This document shows, piece by piece, positions 28,334-34,608 of a stretch of 64,000 bases of DNA. The DNA comes from Actinoplanes campanulatus (GTDB taxonomy: Bacteria; Actinomycetota; Actinomycetes; Mycobacteriales; Micromonosporaceae). The notes beneath the pieces were generated by a model. That model saw nothing but the letters and a program-made list of their open reading frames with translations. It searched no databases and was not told the DNA's origin. A program made the translations under genes and the position numbers. Each line of letters opens with the position of its first letter. The stretch's first letter is position 1. Where the stretch lies: NCBI RefSeq assembly GCF_014647795.1, contig NZ_BMPW01000011.1:247330-311329 (forward strand), read 5' to 3'.

Positions 28334-28960
28334 TTACGCATTCAGGTAGGTCAGCACGGCCAGCACCCGGCGGTTGTCATCTCGGAGGGAGGCAGGTCGA
28401 GCTTGGTCAACATGTTGTTGGTGTGCTTGCTCACGGACTTTTCCGTGATGCCCAGGTTGGTGGCGATCGCGGCGTTGGACCGGCCCTGAGCCATCTCGCC
28501 GAGCACCTCACGTTCCCGGGCGGTGAGCACCGCCAGTGGCTCCCGGCGGGCGACCAGCCGCGAGATCGCCTCGGGGTCCATGGCGGTGCCACCGCTGGCC
28601 ACCCGGTGGACGGCGTCGACGAAGTCGCTGACATCGGCGACCCGGTCTTTGAGCAGGTATCCGATGCCGCCGTACGGGGTGCTGAGCAGCTCCCGTGCGT
28701 ACAGCGGCTCCACGTGCTGGGAGAGCATGAGAACCGGAAGGCCCGGCAGCCGGGTCCGGGCGGCGATGGCCGCTTGCAGATCTTCGTCGGTGAAGGTGGG
28801 CGGGAGGCGTACGTCGAGGACGGCCACGTCGGGTCGGTGCTCGAGCAGCGCCGGCAACAGAGCGGGGCCGTTGTCGACAGCGGCGACGACGTCGAAATCG
28901 AAGCCGTCGGGGCCTCGCAGGGACGAGACAGGGGAGATGAGCTGTTCCGGTAGAAGCGCT
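28334..28960 (-). pseudogene. LuxR-family response regulator, broken at both ends
   Basis: A receiver domain (GFDVVAAVDNGPALLPALLEHRPDVAVLDVRLPP, with YLLKDRV) and a LuxR helix-turn-helix (LTAREREVLGEMAQGRSNAAIATNLGITEKSV) are obvious. The N-terminal strand with the acidic pocket is missing or scrambled beyond 28900. At the C-terminus one base is lost near 28384; in the shifted frame the proper end DDNRRVLAVLTYLNA continues to TAA at 28334. No partner kinase lies beside it. Confidence 0.7.
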
Positions 28961-29130
28961 CGAAGCCACCGATGGATCACGCCGAGCATCTGCTGCCGTT
29001 CCTCGGCCGGAATGTCCGGTTTAGCGGCGGCCAGTCGAGGGCTTCCCAATACTCTGCAACCTGCTACGCAGGCCATAGTCGGCGGTCGACGGCCGGGCTC
29101 AGAAGGGCCGGCCGCCTGTAGGGTCGCCGC

Positions 29131-29358
29131 ATGATGGTTCAGCGGCACTGGTGGAACGGCAGCAGCACAGCCCGCTTCCGGCGGGACGTCTACATCCGCA
29201 GTGACGGCGCTCAGTGGGACGTCCTGGTACAGATCGGCGGGACGGCGGGGCACTACCGTGTGCAGGAGTGCCCGGGACGTGGATCCGCGCTGATCGTCGC
29301 CGACGCTTGGCGCGGCTCGAACGAGGACTGGCAGGAGATGAAACCGCAGGCTGCCTAG
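29131..29358 (+). CDS. Small hypothetical protein
   Basis: This 75-residue frame begins MMVQRHWWNGSSTARFRRDVYI and continues with a WDVLVQIGG and a GRGSALIVADAWR segment. Its composition is that of a real small beta-rich protein rather than a shadow frame. I do not recognise the family with certainty. It has no operon partner, and the upstream region contains no obvious ribosome-binding site. Confidence 0.45.
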   Translation: MMVQRHWWNGSSTARFRRDVYIRSDGAQWDVLVQIGGTAGHYRVQECPGRGSALIVADAWRGSNEDWQEMKPQAA

Positions 29359-29773
29359 GCTGAGCCCGGTGAACGGCGTCACGGTGCACACGCCGCTCCC
29401 TCGTCGCTGTCAGAGCGATCACCGCGGTCATCGTCGACCTCGGCGAACGTGGTGATCAGGCGGGCAAAGGCGTCGACGGCCGCCGCAGCGTCGGTTTGGC
29501 GCAAATCGCGCACGAACTCCAGCAGCGCCTGATCCCCGTAACGTCCACTGGTCTGGGCCCGGGCCTCGGTCGATCCGTCGCGACGGAGGTGACCAGGACC
29601 GGGAACACGGCGCTGTCACCGGTCTCTCTGTCACGCAACCGCATCGGTGCGGCCGTCGGTGATGTGCTGGTTGCTGTTGATCGCTGCTGGATAGCTTCAG
29701 ATCGCCCCACGTCGATGGCGCGCCTTTCGTGGAGGGGTGTTGGAAGCGCTGATGACCTCGCCGGCGTTCTGGG
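29359..29773. other. Gap with a possible minus-strand gene fragment
   Basis: On the minus strand, a frame ending at the TGA at 29379-29381 reads EFVRDLRQTDAAAAVDAF followed by ARLITTFAEVDDD for about 60-70 codons. This looks protein-like, but it has no start codon before an upstream stop, so it is probably the C-terminus of a lost gene. Nothing else is recognisable. Confidence 0.3.
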
Positions 29774-29816
29774 AAATCCTGGCCGAGGGGTGTCGCGGGC
29801 AACGTTTTCCCAGCTC
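29774..29816 (+). repeat. Right-end arm motifs of element 1
   Basis: AAATCCTGG (29774-29782) and TTTTCCCAGCTC (29805-29816) lie 31 bases apart and end 16 bases before repeat copy 2. The same two words occur in the same order and at nearly the same distances before copy 3 (34359 and 34389). They also occur in reversed order in both left ends. Their layout is that of integrase arm-binding sites; no protein is known to bind them. Confidence 0.55.
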
Positions 29817-29832
29817 GTAGGCTATGCGCCCA

Positions 29833-29907
29833 AAGATCACCCAGATCTACGAAGGCACGAATCAGGTCCAGCGAATCGTCATGGCGCGGCAGCTCCTGAA
29901 GGGCTGA
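29833..29907 (+). repeat. Direct repeat copy 2: displaced acyl-CoA dehydrogenase tail
   Basis: This copy encodes KITQIYEGTNQVQRIVMARQ, then LLKG and TGA, with no gene in front. Four of the five differences from copy 1, counting the stop change, do not alter an amino acid. The displaced tail therefore looks like a former functional gene end, not random sequence. It marks the junction between elements 1 and 2. Confidence 0.85.
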
Positions 29908-29944
29908 GAGTGGCAGGTTTCCGCAGCTCAGGGTAGGTGTAGAG

Positions 29945-29977
29945 CAGGGCCGACTGTCTACAGTCGGCCCTGTTTTT
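29945..29977 (+). terminator. Terminator copy behind displaced tail 2
   Basis: A perfect 13-bp inverted repeat (29945-29957 with 29960-29972, beginning CAGGGCCGAC) has almost no loop and is followed by TTTTT. It is the best-preserved of the three related hairpins. Confidence 0.75.
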
Positions 29978-29979
29978 GG

Positions 29980-30195
29980 CCTCGAAAACTCGTAGATGTC
30001 CGCGATCTACGTATGCGCCATCCCTATCGATGGATCATGCGGGCGCGACGCGGCGCTTCAGTGGGCTTGTAGAGCTGTTTTCCCAGCTCAGACCCCATGG
30101 GTTGGCACGTGTGTCGGTTACCTTGCGCGCTTGCGTTGCGGCGGAGGGTAGTCCACTTGAGATACTTTCGGTTGTCTTCATGGCGAAATCCTGGG
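29980..30195. repeat. Element 2 left arm, homologous to 24102-24316
   Basis: Shared blocks with element 1 are CTCGTAGATGTCCGCGAT (29989-30006), TTTTCCCAGCTCAG (30078-30091), AGTCCACTTG and AAATCCTGGG (30186-30195). Spacing from TTTTCCCAGC to AAATCCTGGG is 108 bases here and 107 in element 1. CGTAGAT (29991-29997) and ATCTACG (30005-30011) form a perfect 7-bp inverted repeat with a 7-base spacer, the same word as in the repeat core. Confidence 0.6.
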
Positions 30196-30366
30196 TTGCC
30201 TGATCGACTTATCTAAGTGAAGAGATGGAGGCGTTTTCGTCAACTTGGCCCAAGGGCTGCAGTTCTGCGGAGGTCTGGTGAGCGACTTGAGACTCCGGGG
30301 TGGAGGCGGCGAAAGGGCTGGGCACATGGCCGTCTGGAACTGCTGCGGTCGTTACTCTGGGTAGCA

Positions 30367-30600
30367 CAAAGCTCGTCCGGCGCCTTTGTCACGGTCGCTG
30401 AGCCGAGTTCGCGGCCAGTGCGCCGCCTGGCCCAAGACCGGCAGGGGCCTCACGACGACCGAGGTCGCGGCGATGGGGATCCCGGCCGCGGAGCTGTAGG
30501 CCTGCTCGGCGCCGAACAATGCCCGGGCGGCGTCGACGGTGGCCCAGGCGGCCAGGACGAAGAATGACGCGGCGATCAGTCGCAGCGCGGGCTTCCGGGA
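30367..30600 (-). pseudogene. Relic of a cation diffusion facilitator transporter
   Basis: About 75 codons read PALRLIAASFFVLAAWATVD, then ARALFGAEQAYSSAAGI and membrane-like sequence. This matches an internal two-helix portion of CDF-type cation efflux proteins as I recall them. There is no start, and both ends of the protein are missing. The relic lies directly after the nuclease gene on the same strand and probably predates arrival of the nuclease pair. Confidence 0.5.
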
Positions 30601-30640
30601 TGCGGGAGCGGAACTGCCAGATGCCGACGGGGCGGGGTTG

Positions 30641-32146
30641 TCAGTCGATGTCCGACTTTTGCCAACCGGGCGGGAGTTTTTCGAGTCCGATGAGGACGTC
30701 GAGGTCGAGGTGCTCTTTGAGTAGATATTTGAGTTCGCGGCCTTCGATGATGACGATGCGGCCGTTCGCGGTGGCGAAGTCACGGCTGGCCTTGCCAACC
30801 CATGAGGTCGTGACGAGCACGCCCTTGGCCGCTCGTTTGTGATCCATGACGCCGGCCAGGGCCTGGACTGCCTCGACGCCGACGATTCTGCTGTAGCGCT
30901 TGGCTTGAATGATGCAGAGTCCGCCGACGATGGGGTCGTTGTTAATGGCGACACCGTCAACGCCGTCGTCCTTGGACGCCTGGGTGACCCAGGATTTCAT
31001 GCCTCTGGCCTCAAATAACCGGCGGATCAGATGCTCGAAAGCGCCGGGGGACAGGGTGAGCAGGTCGGTGCGGCTGTCCATGCCGGCGACGACGTCCATT
31101 TCGTCGACGAATTTGTACTTGGACAGGTCGAAGGAGACGACTGGCTGAACGGCTTCGAGGTCGTAGGGGTGCGGCGACACTATGGCGTTGAGATGGCCAC
31201 GGAGGCAGAGAACGGGATCGAGTGCCGGTTCGTCGAGTTCGATTTCGGCGAAGCGGCCGCGTTCCGAGCCGATACTGATCAGCAGCGGGCGGACCGCTCG
31301 GCCGGTGGCCTTGTCCTTGGTCGAGACGTAGCCGTTGAAGACGATGGCCGAGACGATGTCAGGGGATGTCGCGTCGAAGGCCTCGGCCAGGGTACGGAGA
31401 GTCAGCCGTGCGAGGAGATCTCCGTATAGGGCTCTAATCTCGGAGTCTTTGCGTGGGGCGGCTGTCATGCCTTTTGCTTTGGTGTATCGGTAGGCGACCA
31501 CGGTGGGTACGGCCTCCTGGAGTGGAAGCTCGTACTCGATGAGCAGTTCCCTGGAGGCGGCGTCGTAGTGTGCGGCGACCCTGCCCGTCAATCCTTCTGG
31601 ATAACGGGACTGGGCAAGAGCGTGCTGAAGCCGTTCAACGAGGCCTGTCGGGCCGCCGTGAGACAGTGCAGCACTCAGTTCGAGTGCGGCGTTGCGTGTG
31701 TCCCGGTTGCGGTTGCGCAGCAGCGCCGAATACTCGGCGAGCGTGTTGCTTACCGCCTCAGTACGGAACTCGGCCTCGGCGGTCTTGACTGCGAACTCCC
31801 CGTCGGCTGCTTGCCGCTTCGCCGACGCTGCCTCCTGAACTCTCGTTCGAGCCTCGGTGGCCTGCCGACGTTCCTCGGCACGTTCTCGTTGTGCCGCCTC
31901 GCGGGCGGCCTTGGCCGTTGCCTGCTCGGTGAGCCGTTGGGCCTGCACTTGCTGGCGCAGGCGTTGCGCCTCGGCCTTCTTCGCCGCGGCTTCCGCCTGC
32001 TTCGCCTCCCGCTGGGCTTCGGCTTCCTGCCGCCGCTGTTCGGCGATCAACTCACGGTGCCTGCGTGCCTCCGCCTGGGCCTCGAGCTTTTTGGCCTGCT
32101 TGCGGGCATCGAGAATCTGGGCGAGAAGGCCCTTGCGTCGCGCCAT
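30641..32146 (-). CDS. Coiled-coil Mrr-type restriction endonuclease
   Basis: This 501-residue protein starts with a long Lys/Glu/Ala/Gln-rich coiled coil (about 5-130). A middle domain of unknown fold follows (about 150-350). The C-terminal Mrr-like nuclease domain (about 366-480) has the PD-(D/E)xK core: SPGAFEHLIRRLF, catalytic D397 in KDDGVDGVAI, and Q414-x-K416 in CIIQAKRY, the QxK variant typical of Mrr. It probably cleaves foreign or modified DNA. ATG 32146 is chosen because GGAGG lies six bases upstream; the frame reaches 32176. The AlbA_2-ATPase gene lies 155 bases upstream on the same strand, suggesting joint action. Confidence 0.85.
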   Translation of the reverse strand: MARRKGLLAQILDARKQAKKLEAQAEARRHRELIAEQRRQEAEAQREAKQAEAAAKKAEAQRLRQQVQAQRLTEQATAKAAREAAQRERAEERRQATEARTRVQEAASAKRQAADGEFAVKTAEAEFRTEAVSNTLAEYSALLRNRNRDTRNAALELSAALSHGGPTGLVERLQHALAQSRYPEGLTGRVAAHYDAASRELLIEYELPLQEAVPTVVAYRYTKAKGMTAAPRKDSEIRALYGDLLARLTLRTLAEAFDATSPDIVSAIVFNGYVSTKDKATGRAVRPLLISIGSERGRFAEIELDEPALDPVLCLRGHLNAIVSPHPYDLEAVQPVVSFDLSKYKFVDEMDVVAGMDSRTDLLTLSPGAFEHLIRRLFEARGMKSWVTQASKDDGVDGVAINNDPIVGGLCIIQAKRYSRIVGVEAVQALAGVMDHKRAAKGVLVTTSWVGKASRDFATANGRIVIIEGRELKYLLKEHLDLDVLIGLEKLPPGWQKSDID

Positions 32147-32301
32147 TCGTCCTCCGCGGATCCGGACACTCGGCATGACCGTAACCGAAACTGCTACGCA
32201 GTGGAATGCCTCAATCGCTCCAGGTGATCGCTATGCCGCGCGGGAAGACGTAAAGCGCTTACTCAGCGTAGAGGCGTTACCGCGCCCGACGGCATCCGAG
32301 A

Positions 32302-34029
32302 TCAGTCGACTATCCCGATCCACCGGTAGCGGCGCTTAGGGCTTCGAGTGGGGCCGACGGCGTCGATGGTTCCCGCTTCCATCATGTTGCGCAGGTGGTT
32401 CTGGACTGCCCGTCGGGACAGTCCAGTCGCTTCGGCCAGCTCGCCGGCCGTCGCCTCGCCACTTATTTTGAGCGCCTTTCCCACGTCGGGTGTCAGCTCA
32501 CCGGGTAGCGCGGAGAAGAGGTCAGGAGCCTCCGTCCGTCCGGAAACAGCAGGGTCGAGAACGTACCGTGCGTAGCGGCGGCCGCCTTCCTTGAGAGCTA
32601 GGCCCTGATCGACGAGATCTCGCAGAACTTGGCCGGCGGTCACGCGGTCCACGCCCCATTGCCGGAGTATTTCGTTGGTCAGGTAGTCCTCGTGCAGCAT
32701 CGCCACGGCGATCTGATGTGCCGGTGTGGGCAGATGCGCGCCGAGGCCCGCGATCCAACGACGGGTTTCGGGGCTGAGGAGTTCCGATCGCGCCATGGTG
32801 ACCATGAAGCTGGCGATGGAGCTGCGGAAGCTGGGCCGGGGCAGACCGCGACTGCGCGCTACGGCGAGCATCGCGGGGATGCCGGAGGATCGGTTCTCGG
32901 CGACGAGCTCGTTCGACGAGGGGAGGTAGGTGTCGGCGAGAAGGCTGGCCAGCACCGCATTCCGCGAGGACGAGATTCCCGCTTCGCCGAGTTCGTCGAC
33001 GGTGACTCCGCCGTAAAGGCCGCCTGGACTGCGAACGACAAGCCGGTCGGGGAACAGCTCGACCTGTACCTGCGTGCCGCGGGTCACGGGACTGTAGTCG
33101 CGATGCATCAATGCGTTGACGAGTGCCTCACGGACGGCCTCCAGCGGGTACTCGACCTCGTCGACGCGTGAGCCGCGATCACTGATGACCGCTCGGACCG
33201 CGAGGTTTCGCCGGAGCATGGACAGAGTCGTCTCGATCATCTCGGGGATCGAGCCTCGTACTGTCTGGTTGTCCAGGAATCTCGTCCCGGAGGTGCGATC
33301 CGGGCTGTGTACGACGACTGAGACCATCAGCTGAGGAAAGAACTGCTGCGGGAATTGTCCGTAGGCCAAGAGCCCAGCGAGCGTCAACGGAGCGTCGGCT
33401 GAGCGCCCGGCGGTGATCCCGAGCCGGAAAAGGACGGTCGGGTCGTCTGACTGGGCGAGCTTGGGAAACCCCGCTCGGATCCTGCGCAGCGTGCGGCGCA
33501 AGGCCTCGTCATCCAGATCCTGCACGGCTGTCCCATCGACGACTTCCCGGTCGTACAAGGGCTGGGTCCGCGCGGCCATGACCAGTGCTATCTCGGCTTC
33601 GGTCATGTGGCGATCGCCGTCACCGCCGCGCAGGTAGGAACCTCCCGAGATCCCCTGTGCAGTGACATAAACAGGACGTCGATCCGCCGGCGCCGGAGGC
33701 ACTTCCGCGACGACCACCCACCGATCCTCGACTTCGACGACTTCAACGCCGATCTGTAGCGGTGGCGTGAGGTCATCCCGCGACATTTGCACCAAAGCGT
33801 CGCGGAGCGCCGGAGGATCCGTCAGGTCCACAAGGCCGAAGCCGCTCGCCTCATCGACGCCGAGCAGAATCGTCCCGCCATCCGTGTTCGAGAACGCGGA
33901 AAGCGTCTCCCGGACGGACTTCGGCATCCCGCCGGCGGCACGCTTGGCTTCGATCCTCGCCGGCTCTCCGCCCATCCGCCGCAGTACATCAAGGGCTTCC
34001 TTGACAGCTTCAACACCCACGGATTCCAT
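32302..34029 (-). CDS. AlbA_2 / GHKL-ATPase / winged-helix protein (Schlafen-like AlbA_2)
   Basis: This 575-residue protein has an N-terminal AlbA_2 (Schlafen-type) domain (about 15-145: IEAKRAAGGMPKSVRETL followed by SAFSNTDGGTILLGVDE). A GHKL-type ATPase module (about 290-400: EAVREALVNALMHRDYS) follows, and the C-terminus is a winged helix (about 515-575: LAEATGLSRRAVQNHLRNM). Such proteins are annotated as ATP-dependent DNA-binding regulators and often lie in defence islands. ATG 34029 is chosen over 34056 because the protein then begins before the domain and AGGTGG precedes it. An 11-bp repeat array lies just upstream, so autoregulation through the winged helix is plausible. Confidence 0.85.
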   Translation of the reverse strand: MESVGVEAVKEALDVLRRMGGEPARIEAKRAAGGMPKSVRETLSAFSNTDGGTILLGVDEASGFGLVDLTDPPALRDALVQMSRDDLTPPLQIGVEVVEVEDRWVVVAEVPPAPADRRPVYVTAQGISGGSYLRGGDGDRHMTEAEIALVMAARTQPLYDREVVDGTAVQDLDDEALRRTLRRIRAGFPKLAQSDDPTVLFRLGITAGRSADAPLTLAGLLAYGQFPQQFFPQLMVSVVVHSPDRTSGTRFLDNQTVRGSIPEMIETTLSMLRRNLAVRAVISDRGSRVDEVEYPLEAVREALVNALMHRDYSPVTRGTQVQVELFPDRLVVRSPGGLYGGVTVDELGEAGISSSRNAVLASLLADTYLPSSNELVAENRSSGIPAMLAVARSRGLPRPSFRSSIASFMVTMARSELLSPETRRWIAGLGAHLPTPAHQIAVAMLHEDYLTNEILRQWGVDRVTAGQVLRDLVDQGLALKEGGRRYARYVLDPAVSGRTEAPDLFSALPGELTPDVGKALKISGEATAGELAEATGLSRRAVQNHLRNMMEAGTIDAVGPTRSPKRRYRWIGIVD

Positions 34030-34035
34030 CCCACC

Positions 34036-34108
34036 ACCTACTTCGCACCTGGGCAAGCGGAATGCGAAGTAGGTGCGAAGTAGGTGCGAAGTAGGTGCGA
34101 AGTGAGGT
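34036..34108. repeat. 11-bp iterated repeat array upstream of the AlbA_2 gene
   Basis: GCGAAGTAGGT is repeated three times head to tail (34064-34074, 34075-34085, 34086-34096), followed by a 12-base variant with one inserted base (34097-34108). An inverted copy, part of ACCTACTTCGCACC (34036-34049), lies next to the start codon and is exactly complementary to GGTGCGAAGTAGGT (34072-34085). The 11-bp period places each copy on the same face of the helix. An iteron-like operator for the adjacent helix-turn-helix protein is the most likely reading. Confidence 0.7.
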
Positions 34109-34358
34109 GTCGGGTAGCAACCAGGTAGGCCGTGGCCCTACGAGGTTCGCGAAAGATCTACGCTGAGTGATGTCCAACCTTGCCTACGACGCGTATCGGC
34201 GCCTCTCGGACCGCTAGATCCACTCTAGTCCCGGCTGGTTGTGCTGGTCGTTGCTGGTTGTTTCGGTTGCTGCTTGTTGAGGCCTTGATCTGGGCCTGTC
34301 GATGGGAAGGCTTGGGAAGGGGTCGGAAAGCCTGTCGACGGCTCTGGGGATCCTGGGT
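34109..34358. other. Non-coding right side of element 2
   Basis: Only short frames occur here. The stretch GGTTGTGCTGGTCGTTGCTG (34230-34249) is T/G-rich and unlike the flanks. A promoter for the AlbA_2 gene probably lies near 34110-34160, but no clear boxes are visible. Confidence 0.3.
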
Positions 34359-34402
34359 AAATCCTGTGTCGAGGTCCTGAGAGTCGAGTTTTCGCAGCTC
34401 AG
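34359..34402 (+). repeat. Right-end arm motifs of element 2
   Basis: AAATCCTG (34359-34366) and TTTTCGCAGCTCAG (34389-34402) are 30 bases apart; copy 3 of the gene tail begins about 28 bases after the start of the second motif. This repeats the element 1 right end (31 and 28 bases) almost exactly. Confidence 0.55.
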
Positions 34403-34413
34403 AGCTGGTGTGA

Positions 34414-34491
34414 TCGTAGATCACCCAGATCTACGAGGGCACCGACCAGGTCCAGCGCATCGTCATGGCACGGCAGCTTCTGAAAGGCTGA
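34414..34491 (+). repeat. Direct repeat copy 3 with perfect core inverted repeat (attR-like)
   Basis: The displaced tail (34417-34491) encodes ITQIYEGTDQVQRIVMARQ, then LLKG and TGA. It is the most diverged copy (65 of 75 positions match copy 1), with mostly synonymous changes. At its left edge TCGTAGATC (34414-34422) and GATCTACGA (34428-34436) form a perfect 9-bp inverted repeat around the spacer ACCCA. Copies 1 and 2 keep only the right arm. This is the expected outer junction with the chromosome. Confidence 0.75.
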
Positions 34492-34528
34492 GAGAAGCGA
34501 ATTTCCGCAGGTCAGAGTGTTTCTAAAG

Positions 34529-34556
34529 CAGGGCCGACGGTAGCCAACCGGCCCTG
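34529..34556 (+). terminator. Terminator copy behind displaced tail 3
   Basis: CAGGGCCG (34529-34536) pairs with CGGCCCTG (34549-34556) around a 12-base loop. The T-tract is lost, consistent with this being an unused remnant of the original gene terminator. Confidence 0.5.
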
Positions 34557-34608
34557 AGTTCGGCCACGATGAGCCGATTCAACCCGTCGCGCTTTCCCGC
34601 CGTCAAGA

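Larger units (their letters stand above)
24044..29832. mobile_element. Integrated element 1 (inner, degraded cargo island, no integrase)
   Basis: This 5.8-kb segment lies between the first two copies of the gene tail. Its left end (24044-24316) is homologous to the left end of element 2 (29908-30195), and its right end carries motifs at the same spacing as the right end of element 2. Base composition is visibly less GC-rich than the flanks. Contents are a small protein next to a truncated AbiEii-like gene, an IS5-type transposase fragment, a cold-shock gene, a broken Na+/H+ antiporter, a broken LuxR regulator and a small unknown protein. No integrase or excisionase is recognisable. Confidence 0.7.
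29908..34417. mobile_element. Integrated element 2 (outer, nuclease/ATPase island, no integrase)
   Basis: This 4.5-kb segment lies between copies 2 and 3. The left arm (29908-30195) matches that of element 1. Contents are a relic of a cation-efflux gene, a coiled-coil Mrr-type nuclease gene and an AlbA_2/GHKL-ATPase/HTH gene, both intact and on the minus strand, plus an 11-bp repeat array. Base composition is lower in GC than the flanks. No recombinase gene is present, so mobility would depend on an integrase supplied in trans. Confidence 0.7.

Noticed and set aside
30352-30960. A single 202-codon minus-strand gene
   Set aside because: Its first part is antisense-frame shadow of the nuclease gene; only the last 75 codons have transporter character and were kept as a relic.
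34064-34108. CRISPR array
   Set aside because: The units are 11 bp and contiguous without unique spacers, and no cas gene is present.
24044-34491. Integrase or excisionase gene inside the islands
   Set aside because: I looked in all frames for tyrosine-recombinase (R...HxxR...Y) and serine-recombinase patterns and found none; the only mobility gene is an IS5-type fragment.
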